DNA of 64,000 nucleotides from Actinomyces sp. oral taxon 897 (GCF_002999235.1 NZ_CP027236.1:930001-994000); one strand, 5' to 3'. Positions 25,743 through 34,952 are shown, counted from the stretch's first letter. Translations and numbers: made by a program. The notes: a model not told the origin generated them from the sequence alone.

Positions 25743-26786
25743 ATGGATCCTCATCCTCGCCCGCCCGCCCCGCAGGCCGCCACCGGCTCCGTCCCTGGCG
25801 GTGGCCGACCCGCCGTCGCACCCCATCTGGACGCCCGGGGCGGGTCCGGGGCACCCGGCAGACCGCCTGCCGCCCCTGCGGCACCCCTCGGCACCACCGG
25901 GCCATCTGGTGAGACGACCCACCGCCCGCGCCCCACGGGCCCCGGCGGGGTCCACCGGCGCAGGGGCCCGCGCCGTTCCGCCCTGTCCCCCTCGCGCGCC
26001 AAGGACTTTATGCAGTGCCCGCTGCTCTTCCGCCTGCGCACCGTGGACGGCCTGAGCGAGCCCGGCTCCCTGGCCACCCACAAGGGCACCCTGGTCCACG
26101 CCGTCCTGGAACGCCTCTACGACCTCCCCCCGGAGCAGCGCTGCCCCCAGGCCGCCCTGGACCTGCTGCCCGGCCAGTGGGATGCCCACCAGGCCAAGAA
26201 CCCCGAGGTCATGGGCCTCTTCAAGGATCCCGGGCAGGTCGAGACCTGGCTGGAGGAGGCCCGTACCCTCATTGGCACCTACTTCCGCATGGAGAACCCC
26301 CGGCGGCTCGCCCCCGCCGAGCGTGAGCTCCTCGTCCAGACCGAGACCAGCAGCGGGCTCCTGCTGCGCGGCTTCGTGGACCGCCTGGACGTGGCCCCCG
26401 ACGGGGCCATGCGGGTGGTGGACTACAAGACCGGCAAGTCCCCCTCCCCGCGCTTCCAGGACGAGGCGCTGTTCCAGATGCGCTTCTACGGGCTGGTCCT
26501 GTGGCGCCTGCGTGGCCGCGCCCCAGCCCGCCTCCAGCTGCTCTACCTCCGGGACGGACGCACCCTGACCCACGACCCCTGCCTGGGCGAGCTCCAGGCC
26601 ACCGAGGAGAGGGTCGAGCGCCTGTGGGCGGAGATCGCCCGCTGCGCATCCACCGGTGACTTTCGTCCCAGGCGCACTCCCCTGTGCGGCTGGTGCGCCT
26701 TCCAGGCCCACTGCCCGCTCTTTGGCGGCACCCCACCACGGATCCCGGCCGACGGCGTCGCCCGCCTGCTGACCGCGCACGCCTGA
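25743..26786 (+). CDS. RecB-family exonuclease (PD-(D/E)XK with Fe-S cysteines)
   Basis: Nuclease of the RecB/Cas4-like group. After a low-complexity leader of about 80 residues, the domain begins LSPSRAKDFMQCPLLFRLR. Seen: GTLVHAVLERLY (helix with catalytic His), GFVDRLDV, VVDYKTGK with D227 and K229, a Q-containing QMRFYGL helix, and cysteines C92, C315, C318 and C324 (one plus three, the Fe-S arrangement of AddB/Cas4-type nucleases). 347 residues. Genes of this type lie beside trmI in mycobacteria and other actinobacteria, so this is a housekeeping repair-type gene rather than a CRISPR cas4. The start may lie further downstream because of the leader. Confidence 0.88.
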   Translation: MDPHPRPPAPQAATGSVPGGGRPAVAPHLDARGGSGAPGRPPAAPAAPLGTTGPSGETTHRPRPTGPGGVHRRRGPRRSALSPSRAKDFMQCPLLFRLRTVDGLSEPGSLATHKGTLVHAVLERLYDLPPEQRCPQAALDLLPGQWDAHQAKNPEVMGLFKDPGQVETWLEEARTLIGTYFRMENPRRLAPAERELLVQTETSSGLLLRGFVDRLDVAPDGAMRVVDYKTGKSPSPRFQDEALFQMRFYGLVLWRLRGRAPARLQLLYLRDGRTLTHDPCLGELQATEERVERLWAEIARCASTGDFRPRRTPLCGWCAFQAHCPLFGGTPPRIPADGVARLLTAHA

Positions 26787-26889
26787 GACCGACCACGGCG
26801 CGGGGAGGTCCCCCGGCTAGGGCCCGCGCCGGCGCCGGCCTCCCGCGTGGTGCGCCCCAACGCCCGCGACCAGCCTCTACGGTGGGATC

Positions 26890-27870
26890 ATGGAGCACAG
26901 GAGACTTGGGCACACGGGGCTGCGGGTGTCCGCCATAGGGCTGGGGACCATGACCTGGGGGCGGGACACCGACGAGCAGGAGGCTGCCGACCAGCTCGAC
27001 GTCTTCCTGGACGCCGGGGGGACCCTGCTGGACACGGCCGCCTCCTACGGCGAGGGCCTGTCGGAGACCACTATCGGGACCCTCCTGCGCGAGCACGTGG
27101 AGCGCCAGGACGTGGTCCTGATCTCCAAGGCCGGTATCCGCACCTGGCGCACCGGGGCCCGGGCCAGCGCCGCCGACGCCTCCCGAGGCACCCTGCTGGA
27201 CACGCTGGACGCGAGCCTGAGCCGCCTGGGCACGGACCACCTGGACCTCTGGCTGGTCCAGGTGCCCGACCGCACGACCCCCCTGGAGGAGACCGCCCAC
27301 GCCCTGCGCCTGGCCGTGGCCTCCGGGCGGACCCGCTACGTGGGCCTGTCCAACCACCCGGCCTGGGCCAGCGTCCACGCCTTCGACCTGCTCCGGGACG
27401 GCCTCCAGGGGCCGGGGATGGCCGCAGTCGAGGTCGAGCACTCCCTGCTGACCCGGGGTATTGAGCGCGAGCTCGTGCCGGCCGCCCAGACCCTGGGCTT
27501 CGGGGTGATCGGCTACGCGCCGCTGGGGCGCGGGGTACTCACCGGAAAGTACCGGGCCTCCACACCTCCGGACTCCCGTGCGGCCTCCCCCCACCTGCGC
27601 TCCTACGTCTCCGCCTACCTGGGCGAGGACTCCCGGGGCGTGGTGGAGGCGGTGGCGACGGCGGCCGCGGGCCTGGACCGTAAGCCGGTGGAGGTGGCCC
27701 TGGCGTGGGCACGTGACGCCCCCGGGGTGTCGGCCACCATCTTGGGGGCCCGCACCCCCGCCCAGCTGCGTGGCGCCCTGGCGGTCGAGGACCTCACCCT
27801 GCCGGTCCAGATCCGTCACGCCCTCAACGAGATCACCGCCCCGACCCTGGGCTACCCGGAGCGGTTCTGA
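26890..27870 (+). CDS. Aldo/keto reductase with Gln in place of the catalytic-site His
   Basis: NADPH-dependent (beta/alpha)8 oxidoreductase family. 326 residues. Seen: RRLGHTGLRVSAIGLGTM at the N-terminus, the catalytic Asp and Tyr in LLDTAASYG, the Lys in LISKAG, and the nucleotide-binding end GYAPLGRGVLTGKY. The fourth tetrad residue, normally His in a 'Y-Q-x-H-x-x-D' strand, is Gln in LWLVQVPD. Such changes occur in some AKR members and lower or redirect activity. Substrate unknown. It follows the RecB-like gene by about 100 bp on the same strand and ends before a hairpin at 27955. Confidence 0.9.
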   Translation: MEHRRLGHTGLRVSAIGLGTMTWGRDTDEQEAADQLDVFLDAGGTLLDTAASYGEGLSETTIGTLLREHVERQDVVLISKAGIRTWRTGARASAADASRGTLLDTLDASLSRLGTDHLDLWLVQVPDRTTPLEETAHALRLAVASGRTRYVGLSNHPAWASVHAFDLLRDGLQGPGMAAVEVEHSLLTRGIERELVPAAQTLGFGVIGYAPLGRGVLTGKYRASTPPDSRAASPHLRSYVSAYLGEDSRGVVEAVATAAAGLDRKPVEVALAWARDAPGVSATILGARTPAQLRGALAVEDLTLPVQIRHALNEITAPTLGYPERF

Positions 27871-27954
27871 GGGGCCGCTCTGAGGGGCCGCGGGACAGCG
27901 CCCGAGACGCGACGTCAGGCGCGGCGCACCGGGGGGCGGTCGGGCGCCAAGGCC

Positions 27955-27973
27955 CCGCCACCCGTGGTGGCGG
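27955..27973. terminator. Hairpin between the convergent aldo/keto reductase and acidic-protein genes
   Basis: CCGCCAC and GTGGCGG form a perfect 7-bp stem around loop CCGTG. Its core sequence resembles the stronger terminator at 8198-8232, suggesting a common terminator form in this genome. Confidence 0.45.
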
Positions 27974-28051
27974 ACGCCGAGGGGGCGGCTACCTGCGGGC
28001 CATCCTCAGCCGCGCCGCGAGCGGACCGGCAGTGCCCTGGGGGCCCGGCCC

Positions 28052-28393
28052 TCAGCGACGAGAGGCGTCGTCCTCGGCGCCATCATCCTCGTCGTCGTAG
28101 TCGTCGTCCTCCTCGTAGTCCCCGTCCTCGTCGTCGTAGTCGTCGTCCTCGTCATAGTCGTCGTCATCGTCGTCGTAGTCGTCGTCCTCCTCATCAGCGT
28201 CAAAGGTGTCGAAAGGAAGTTCGATACCATAGGCGGTGAACAGGACGTCGTCGTAGGCGATAAAGGCGTCCTGGAGGGCGCTCTCAGCCGCGACCACGGC
28301 CGGGGAGCGGTCGTCCCCGGTCACGGCCGCGTCCAGGTGCGCCTCAAGGGCGGCAATGAGTCGGTTGAGCGCGGACCGCGGGTCGTTCGTCAT
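28052..28393 (-). CDS. Small acidic conserved protein (helical N-terminus, Asp/Glu/Tyr tail)
   Basis: 113 residues. The first 65 look folded and helical (PRSALNRLIAALEAHLDAAV, then ESALQDAFIAYDDVLFTAYG). The rest is an extreme acidic tract of Asp, Glu and Tyr broken into DDDYD/EDDDYD-like repeats, ending in GAEDDASRR. Similar short proteins in actinobacteria are sometimes annotated as primosomal proteins, but I see nothing that proves that role. The ATG at 28393 was chosen over a longer open frame. No operon partner; it converges with the aldo/keto reductase. Confidence 0.75.
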   Translation of the reverse strand: MTNDPRSALNRLIAALEAHLDAAVTGDDRSPAVVAAESALQDAFIAYDDVLFTAYGIELPFDTFDADEEDDDYDDDDDDYDEDDDYDDEDGDYEEDDDYDDEDDGAEDDASRR

Positions 28394-28637
28394 GGGTAAC
28401 AGCCTACCGGTTTTGGTGACCTGCCACGCACCCGGGACCGGCCAGCCCGCCGGGGCCCCCGGGACACGGGGCGGGGCTGCCTGCCGCGCACGCGCCAGGC
28501 GCGAGAGGTACGTGCACACGGTGCGCAGCGGCTCGCTGCCGCGCACGCGGATGCAGCGCGGGGTAGAGGAACGCCGCCTAGGACAGCACGCACCGGCGCT
28601 CATTGGAACGGATGGGCCGGAGCCCATGCTCAGATGC

Positions 28638-29735
28638 TCAGACCCTGTCGGCCCCCAGCTGCTCCCTGACGAAGCCCAGGTAGAGGTCCTGGCCCTTGAG
28701 ACGGGTCGTCTCCTCGGCGCCCACCACCACGCGCACGCCGTCGCGCAGCACCTGGGAGGCGCCGCCGTCGGGGCCCAGGGGCAGGACGACCAGCTCGGGC
28801 CGGGGGGTGTAGGTGTGGGTGGGCTCGGCCCCGGAGACGACCTGGGCGATATTGGCCGCCACCACCTCGGCGTGGGCGCGGGCGGCGTCGGCCCGCTTGG
28901 ACTCGCGTACGTCCGTAATGTCGCCGACGGCCCAGACGCCGGGGTGGTCCACCACGCGCAGGTGGTCGTCCACGCGGATGGTGCCGTCGTAGTGGCGGAT
29001 CTCGTCGTAGCCCTCACCGAGGTAGCCGGTGGCCGCGGCCGAGCCGTAGGCCCGGAACCACACGTCGGCCTCCAGGCGGCGCCCGGAGGTGGTGGTGACC
29101 CTGAAGGGCGACAGGACGCCCACGTCCACCGGGGGCAGGTAGGCCAGGTGGTCGCCGGTTATGACCTGCACACCGCGCTCGGCCAGCTGGGCCTCGATCG
29201 CGTCACGCAGCTCGGGGGCGTAGTCCCCGGTGGGCAGGATGCGCTCACAGGCCTCCAGGAGGACCACCTCGGTACGGGGGAAGGCGGAGGTGATCTCCCC
29301 GGCGAGCTCAATGCCCACGGCACCGGCCCCCACAATGAGGACGCGCCCGGCGTGCTCCAGGTTGGCGTGGGCGCGCTCAATACGGGCCTTGGCGATCACG
29401 GCCGAGGACTCCAGGTGCTTGGCCGGGAAGGGGTAGGCGGTGCCCGTGGCCAGGACGAGCTGGTCGGCCTCCAGGCGGCCGACGCCAGGGACCTGGACAC
29501 TGGTCCCCTCGACGCCCAGGACGGTGCCGTGGACCACCCGGCCACGGGCCAGGAGGTTGTCGTAGGGGATGAAGATGCGCTCGGCGAAGTCGCGGTCGAC
29601 GGCGGCGCGCAGGGCCCCGGCGTGGTTGACGAACATGTCCTTCTGCTCGACGAGCGTGACCTCGGCAATGGGGTCGAGGGCCTTGGCGACGGTAATGCCG
29701 CCGTAGCCGCCGCCGACGATGGTGACACGAACCAT
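28638..29735 (-). CDS. FAD-dependent oxidoreductase (NDH-2/AIF-like)
   Basis: 365-residue pyridine nucleotide-disulphide-type flavoprotein. The N-terminal Rossmann motif VTIVGGGYGGITVAKAL binds FAD, the second Rossmann VLIVGAGAVGIELAGEI binds NAD(P)H, and GVWAVGDITDV is the FAD-contacting Asp motif near the C-terminus. No redox-active CxxxxC pair is present, which separates it from disulphide reductases and fits the type II NADH dehydrogenase/AIF (AMID) group. A C-terminal membrane helix is not evident. Electron acceptor unknown. Single gene, start codon ATG at 29735, 561 bp from the divergent lipoprotein gene. Confidence 0.88.
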   Translation of the reverse strand: MVRVTIVGGGYGGITVAKALDPIAEVTLVEQKDMFVNHAGALRAAVDRDFAERIFIPYDNLLARGRVVHGTVLGVEGTSVQVPGVGRLEADQLVLATGTAYPFPAKHLESSAVIAKARIERAHANLEHAGRVLIVGAGAVGIELAGEITSAFPRTEVVLLEACERILPTGDYAPELRDAIEAQLAERGVQVITGDHLAYLPPVDVGVLSPFRVTTTSGRRLEADVWFRAYGSAAATGYLGEGYDEIRHYDGTIRVDDHLRVVDHPGVWAVGDITDVRESKRADAARAHAEVVAANIAQVVSGAEPTHTYTPRPELVVLPLGPDGGASQVLRDGVRVVVGAEETTRLKGQDLYLGFVREQLGADRV

Positions 29736-30296
29736 GGCTGTCCTCTCGGGTGGTGGGGATCTGACTCAGGGTGGCCACGGGCCCAGCACTGCGACGGGCC
29801 GGGGACGGTCCTGGCCCCAGGCTAGTCCGACGCCGCACCCCTACCAGACACCACCAGAATGGGACCTTAGTCTCACTACTGACACGCGGACGACCCGCCA
29901 GCTGGGCGCTCCGTGCCCGCTACTGCGGGGCCGCACGGCTGCGGGCCGTGGTGGTCGACGTCGGACGCCAGGGAGCGGGCCGCACACCCGCACGACCAGC
30001 ACGAGCCGCACACCCGCACGGCAGCACACCCGCGGGGCCGCCTCCTGTCGGCCGCCAAGGGCGATGCCCTGCGGGGGCGCCTCCGCCTTACCCCGGCCAA
30101 CAGGAGCAGGCAATGGTTCCTGACAGGACGATAACCTCTCCCTAACCAATATGACACAACCTGTTCACCCTGTTTTAACAAGACCGAAACCTACCTATTG
30201 GCACAGCCTCATTTCTTGATGAGTCTCCGTATGTCACCTATAATGACTTCTGTCTCCTTCAAGCACCAAGGGTGAACCCCTGAGAGAAAGCCTGTC
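29736..30296. other. Divergent intergenic region between the FAD oxidoreductase and the lipoprotein-like gene
   Basis: 561 bp without a convincing gene. The left part is GC-rich and contains a direct repeat with the core GCCGCACACCCGCACG at 29979-29994 and 30005-30020 (26-bp period) plus a partial third copy. From about 30100 the sequence turns AT-rich, unusual for this genome, and carries the promoter annotated at 30216-30244. Confidence 0.6.
30216..30244 (+). promoter_or_regulatory. Sigma-70-type promoter of the lipoprotein-like gene
   Basis: TTGATG at 30216-30221 and a perfect TATAAT at 30239-30244 are 17 bp apart in an AT-rich background, giving a leader of about 45 bases before the ATG at 30297. 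Much closer to consensus than any other promoter seen in the window. Confidence 0.8.
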
Positions 30297-30851
30297 ATGA
30301 CGACCGCCAGCACCCGACCCAGGACCGCCCTTCTCAGCAATGACGCAGGAGGCGTCGCCCTCCGGCTCGTCTCGGTCCTGGTGCTCGCGGCCTGCCTCAG
30401 CACCTCCTCGTGCTCCACCCGGCAGGCCACCGCCACCAGCCCCCCGATGCCCGTCGCGCCGACCATGCTGGACCTCTCTGGTGCGAGCGGGGACCCTGAC
30501 GCCTTCTACCAGGCCGAGGAGGGGTCGTGCTGGACGGAGGCCACCACGGAGACCTTCTCCAGCCAGGTACCCTGCGACCAGCCTCACCGCATGGAGGTGT
30601 TCAAGACGTGGGAGATGGACGAGTCCGGGACCTACGACCAGACCGCGTCCAGCAAGACCGCCCAGGACACCTGCACGGTGGCCGCCGCCGGGTACTCCAT
30701 GAAGGACTACGACAAGAACGGCGTCAGCGTCTCCTCCGTCTTCCCCACCCGGGAGACCTGGGAGTCCTCCCACACCCACCGCTACCTGTGCGCCTGGGAG
30801 TTCGACGAGGACGTGACCGGCACCTTCAAGGAGACCCGCAGGACCAGCTGA
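30297..30851 (+). CDS. Septum-formation-family lipoprotein-like secreted protein
   Basis: 184 residues with an N-terminal export signal: a basic start, a hydrophobic stretch (LRLVSVLVLAACL, about residues 22-34) and a possible lipobox cysteine in STSSC (about residue 40). The mature part resembles the septum-formation domain (PF13845-type): EGSCW, then QVPCDQPHRMEVFKTWEM, then two more cysteines in AQDTCTVAA and HRYLCAWEF, which could form two disulphides. GAGAGAAAG precedes the ATG and a strong promoter lies 50 bp upstream. The lipobox is not ideal, so a simple secreted form is possible. Role probably at the envelope. Confidence 0.7.
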   Translation: MTTASTRPRTALLSNDAGGVALRLVSVLVLAACLSTSSCSTRQATATSPPMPVAPTMLDLSGASGDPDAFYQAEEGSCWTEATTETFSSQVPCDQPHRMEVFKTWEMDESGTYDQTASSKTAQDTCTVAAAGYSMKDYDKNGVSVSSVFPTRETWESSHTHRYLCAWEFDEDVTGTFKETRRTS

Positions 30852-31031
30852 GAACATTGTTTGCGCTTAGCCCAGGACCCTACGCACCGGAGGCCTCCCC
30901 TGGGCGGCTCCAGCACGCAGGACACCCTCTAATGGCTGGACTGCCTCGGCACGCCCACCCCGAGGTCGGTACAGCCCCGGGATGGTCGTGCCGAGGTGCA
31001 GCCGGTACGCCTCAGGCCCTGACGCCGCGCC

Positions 31032-33116
31032 TCAGGCCAGGCCGCGGCGGGCCAGCAGCGGCTCAATAGCCGGGTCGCGTCCCGTCAGGGCCCGGTAGGA
31101 GACCAGCGGGTCCCGGGAGTCGCCCCGGGAGAGGAACTCACGGCGGAAGGCCTCCCCGGCCTGCCGGTTCAGGCCCAGGTCGCCGTCGCGCCCGCCCTGG
31201 CCGTCGGCACGGAACCAGGCCACGGTGTCGGCGTCCATGACCTCGCTCCAGATGTAGGCGTAGTAGGCGGCGGCGTAGCCCCCGGCGAAGACGTGGGAGA
31301 AGTAGGTGGTGCGGTAGCGCGGGGGCACCAGGTCCACCTCGATGCCCGACTCCTCCAGGGCCCGGCGCTCAAGGACCTCCACCTGGGCGACGTCGTCGGG
31401 GACCTGGTCGGCGGCCAGGGTGTGCCAGGCCTGGTCCAGGAGGGCCGCACCCAGGTACTCGGTGGTGGCGTAGCCCTGTCCGAAGCTGCCCTGGCTGCGC
31501 AGGCGGGTGGCGAGCTCCTCGGGCATGGGCTCACCGGTGTCCACGTGCACCGCGTAGCTGGCCAGGACCTGGGGGTGCAGGGCCCAGGACTCGTTGACCT
31601 GGCTGGGGAACTCCACCACGTCGTTGGGCACGTTGGCCCCCGAGGCGCTGGGGTAGTAGGTGTCGGACAGCAGGGCGTGCAGGGCGTGGCCGAACTCGTG
31701 GAAGCAGGTAATGACCTCGTCCCAGGTCAGGAGGGCCGGCCCGCCTTCCTGCGGTACCGGCACGTTGGCGCAGTTGATGACCACTGGCCGGGTCCCCCTC
31801 AGGTGGGACTGGTTGACCAGGCTGTTCATCCAGGCGCCACCGGACTTGCCCTCACGGGCGAAGTAGTCGCCGACGAACAGCCCCAGCACCGGCGCCTCCT
31901 GCCCCGGACCGGCCGCGGCACCGTCACGCACCTCCCAGACCCGCACGCTGGGGTCGTACATGTGGGCGGCCAGGTCGGCCCTCTCGTGGAAGGTCAGGCC
32001 GTAGAGACGGTTGGCGGCGTAGAAGACGCCCTTCTCGACGACGTTCCACAGCTCCAGGTAGGGGGCCAGGGTGGCGTCGTCCACCCCGAACTGCTCCCTG
32101 CGCAGCCCCGCCTCGTACAGGGGCCAGTCGGCCGGGCCGAAGACCTCCCCGGCCAGGGTGAGCGGGTCGGCGGCCATGCGCGCGGCCAGGACGGCGGCGT
32201 CACGGCGGGCGTTGGCCATGGCCGGCGGGGCCAGGCGTCCCAGCATGGTGCTCACGGCCTGCGTGGTGCGGGCCGCGGACCCGGCGGCCACCAGGGCGGC
32301 GTGGTGCTCAAAGCCCAGCAGGGCGGCCCTCTGGGCACGTAGGCGGACCAGCTCCAGGACCAGGGCGCGGGTGTCGTACTCACCGCCCAGGCCCCGGCTC
32401 GTGGAACGGGCCAGCAGCTCCAGGCGGGCGGTGTGGGGGCGGGTGGTGGCCAGCGCCGGGGTGGCCGTGAAGTTCGCGGTTCCCGCCGCGTGCATGGCCC
32501 TGGTGGCGAGCACCGAGAAGCGGCTCATGAGCTGGCTAATGCCGGCGTTGAGCTCGCGCAGGCGGTCGGCGTCCGCCCCGGTCAGGGCGATGCCGCCGCG
32601 CTCGAACTCCTCCACGGCCAGGTGCACCAGGCGGGCGGCCTGGGGGCCGATGGGGGCGGCGTCGGCGTCCACGGGGGTGGTACCCGCCTGCCGCGCAGCG
32701 GCCACGGCCTCGTCCAGCGCCTTGAAGCGCGCGTAGATCCGCTGGTCCAGCCGGTAGGCGTCGGCGTGGGCGGCCAGGGCTGGGGCGAGCTCCTCCTCCA
32801 GGGCGTCCAGGTCCGGGCAGTACGTGGCAGAGGTCAGGCAGTACAGGACCGTCAGGGCCCGCTCCAGCAGGTCCCCGGAGCGCTCCAGGGGCTCGACGGT
32901 GTTGGCCAGGGTGGGCCGGGCGGGGTCGGCGGCCACCGCCTCCCACTGCGCGCGCTGGGCGGCCATGCCCGCGTGCACGGCGGGGGCGATGTCCTCGTGG
33001 CGCACCCCGGTGAAGTCCGGCAGCCCCAGGTCCAGGTCCCAGGGGGCGGCGAAGGGGCTTCCCTCGGGCAGGACAGGTGGGGTGGCGGCGTCCGGCAGCG
33101 GGCTCGTCTCAGTCAT
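31032..33116 (-). CDS. dcp: M3-family zinc metallopeptidase (dipeptidyl carboxypeptidase type)
   Basis: Cytosolic oligopeptidase of the thimet/Dcp group. 694 residues. The zinc site is CFHEFGHALH (H473, E474, H477) with the third ligand expected in the ESGIEVDL-type downstream helix. Other family stretches: NAEFTPALATTRPH-like inhibitor-side region, GYFAREGKSGGAWMNS, INCANVPVPQEG and RTTYFSHVFAGGYAAAYYAYIWSEVMD near the C-terminus, where Tyr residues line the cleft. The ATG at 33116 was chosen; 18 codons upstream are open but unlike the family. Dcp versus oligopeptidase A specificity cannot be separated by eye. The DHA2 exporter lies 71 bp upstream on the same strand. Confidence 0.92.
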   Translation of the reverse strand: MTETSPLPDAATPPVLPEGSPFAAPWDLDLGLPDFTGVRHEDIAPAVHAGMAAQRAQWEAVAADPARPTLANTVEPLERSGDLLERALTVLYCLTSATYCPDLDALEEELAPALAAHADAYRLDQRIYARFKALDEAVAAARQAGTTPVDADAAPIGPQAARLVHLAVEEFERGGIALTGADADRLRELNAGISQLMSRFSVLATRAMHAAGTANFTATPALATTRPHTARLELLARSTSRGLGGEYDTRALVLELVRLRAQRAALLGFEHHAALVAAGSAARTTQAVSTMLGRLAPPAMANARRDAAVLAARMAADPLTLAGEVFGPADWPLYEAGLRREQFGVDDATLAPYLELWNVVEKGVFYAANRLYGLTFHERADLAAHMYDPSVRVWEVRDGAAAGPGQEAPVLGLFVGDYFAREGKSGGAWMNSLVNQSHLRGTRPVVINCANVPVPQEGGPALLTWDEVITCFHEFGHALHALLSDTYYPSASGANVPNDVVEFPSQVNESWALHPQVLASYAVHVDTGEPMPEELATRLRSQGSFGQGYATTEYLGAALLDQAWHTLAADQVPDDVAQVEVLERRALEESGIEVDLVPPRYRTTYFSHVFAGGYAAAYYAYIWSEVMDADTVAWFRADGQGGRDGDLGLNRQAGEAFRREFLSRGDSRDPLVSYRALTGRDPAIEPLLARRGLA

Positions 33117-33187
33117 GGGCCCATGGTGCCACGGCCGGACAGGGGCGGGCCTGCGGACCTGCGACGCCACCGGGGCAGCAGGAGGAC

Positions 33188-34801
33188 CTACCTCCTGCCA
33201 GCGGGGCCGGCCGCCTCAGCGCCCTGACCCGCCGCGGCGCCCGGGGTACGGGCCGGCGGACCGGCCGTCTCGGCGCCGGCCGCCGGCACGCGCCGGGCGG
33301 CCATGCACCCTGCCAGCAGGAGGATGACAGCGGCGACGAGGGCGGTGGCCTGCATGGCGTGGGTGAAGGCCGTGCGCGCCTGGGCCAGCAGCTGCGCCTG
33401 CTCGGGGTAAGAGGGGTCCGCTGCTCCTGCCAGGGTGGCCAGTGACTGACGGGCCGCGTCGGCGACCGGTCCGGGGACACCACCTGGGACGGCGCCGAGG
33501 AGAAGCCGGTAGCCGACGTCCTGGACCGTCCCCAGGACCGCGATCCCCAGGGCGACCCCGAGCTCCAGCCCGGTCTCGGAGATGGCCGACGCCGCCCCGG
33601 CGCGGCTCGCGGGCACGGAGCCCAGGACCGCGCCGGTGGAGACCGTGAAGGCCAGGCCCACGCCCGTGCCGATTATGAGCAGTCCGACGCAGATGAGGAC
33701 GATCCCGCCCCAGGACTCCGCCACGGCCACGACCACCAGCCCGGCCGCCGACAGCACGAGCCCGCCGCCCAGGGCGCCCCCGTGGCCGAGGCGCCGCACC
33801 AGCCAGGCCACCACGGCCACCACCGCGATGGAGGAGACGGACGTGGGCAGCTCGGTGAGCCCGGCCTGGAGGGTGGAGTAGCCCCGTACCAGCTGGAGGT
33901 ACTGGGAGAAGAAGTACAGCAGTCCCGCCAGGGCGAAGACCGCCATGACGGTGGCGACCACCGCCCAGGTGAAGGCGGGGAGCCTGAAGAGCCCGACGTC
34001 GATCAGGGGTGTGGTGAGCTGGCGCTGGCGGCGCAGGAAGGCCCTGCCCGCGACGGTCCCTGCCACGAGGGCGACCGCGGCGGTGAGCGTGGGACCGTCG
34101 TGGGCGAAGGACTTCACGACGTAGACCACCGGGACGATCGCGGCCACGGACAGCACCGCGGAGACCACGTCGACCGGGTCGCCGTCGTCGTTGCGGGACT
34201 CGGGCAGGAGCCACAGGCCGGTGACCACGACGGCGGCCATGACGGGCACGTTAATGAGGAAGACGCTGCCCCACCAGAAGTGCTCCAGCAGCACTCCCCC
34301 GACCAGGGGACCCAGGGCCGTCCCGCCCGAGCTGCCCGCCGACCAGACGGCGATGGCGGTGGTGCGGTGGCGGGGGCCGGGGAAGATGTTGCGGATGAGG
34401 GAGAGGGTGGAGGGCATGATCGTCGCGCCGCTGATCCCGAGCAGGGCCCGGGCGGCAATGAGGGCCGTGGCGCTGGGGGCGAGCGCGGCCAGGACGCTGG
34501 AGACCCCGAAGCCGGTGGTGCCAATGAGCAGGAGGCGCCGGCGCCCGACGCGGTCCGCGAGGTTGCCCATGGTCACCAGCAGGCCGGCCAGGGTGAAGGA
34601 GTAGACGTCGCCGATCCACAGCAGCTGGGTGGCGGTGGGGCCCAGGTCGGCGCTCAGGGAGGGGATGGCCAGCGCCAGCACGGTGGAGTCAATGGCCAGG
34701 AGGGTGACCGCCAGGGTCAGGACGGCCAGGGCGGCCCACTGGCGTGCCCCGGGGGCCTGCGGGGCAGGCGGAGGCGCGGGGTTGACGAGGGTCTGGGACA
34801 C
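33188..34801 (-). CDS. MFS multidrug exporter, DHA2 (14-helix) family
   Basis: 537-residue integral membrane protein with about 14 hydrophobic helices. Family motifs: ALDSTVLxLALP-like motif D1 here as LLAIDSTVLALAIPSL, motif A in GNLADRVGRRRLLLIG, motif C in GPLVGGVLLEHFWWGSVF. These place it with the EmrB/QacA-type drug:H+ antiporters. The last 40 residues are Ala/Pro-rich; a repeat (33236-33256) that recurs in the upstream intergenic region overlaps this tail. The start is GTG. No adjacent regulator gene of the TetR/MarR type is present, so inducer and substrates are unknown. Confidence 0.92.
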   Translation of the reverse strand: MSQTLVNPAPPPAPQAPGARQWAALAVLTLAVTLLAIDSTVLALAIPSLSADLGPTATQLLWIGDVYSFTLAGLLVTMGNLADRVGRRRLLLIGTTGFGVSSVLAALAPSATALIAARALLGISGATIMPSTLSLIRNIFPGPRHRTTAIAVWSAGSSGGTALGPLVGGVLLEHFWWGSVFLINVPVMAAVVVTGLWLLPESRNDDGDPVDVVSAVLSVAAIVPVVYVVKSFAHDGPTLTAAVALVAGTVAGRAFLRRQRQLTTPLIDVGLFRLPAFTWAVVATVMAVFALAGLLYFFSQYLQLVRGYSTLQAGLTELPTSVSSIAVVAVVAWLVRRLGHGGALGGGLVLSAAGLVVVAVAESWGGIVLICVGLLIIGTGVGLAFTVSTGAVLGSVPASRAGAASAISETGLELGVALGIAVLGTVQDVGYRLLLGAVPGGVPGPVADAARQSLATLAGAADPSYPEQAQLLAQARTAFTHAMQATALVAAVILLLAGCMAARRVPAAGAETAGPPARTPGAAAGQGAEAAGPAGRR

Positions 34802-34872
34802 GCCCGCAACTCTACAGAACGTGGTCGTGCAGCCAGTGGTCGGCCTGTCCGGGGCCGGGCTCCGGGGGCCAC

Positions 34873-34952
34873 GGCGCCCGGGGTACGGGCCGGGGTGGAC
34901 GTCGGCTACGCGCCCGCTGCGGTCGCGGCCTGGCGCCCGGGGTACGGGCCGG
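34873..34952. repeat. Two copies of a 21-bp repeat, with a third inside the DHA2 gene
   Basis: The same 21 bases, made of GGCGCCCGGGG followed by TACGGGCCGG, occur at 34873-34893 and 34932-34952 (59-bp period) and again at 33236-33256 inside the 3' end of the MFS gene. The two intergenic copies lie between the exporter start and the end of the GNAT fusion gene. The GTAC centre recalls elements near 22.9-23.1 kb, but sequences differ. Confidence 0.7.

Noticed and set aside
25743..26786. RecB-like gene as a CRISPR-associated cas4
   Set aside because: No other cas genes or array are near, and the same gene type is a conserved neighbour of trmI in actinobacteria.
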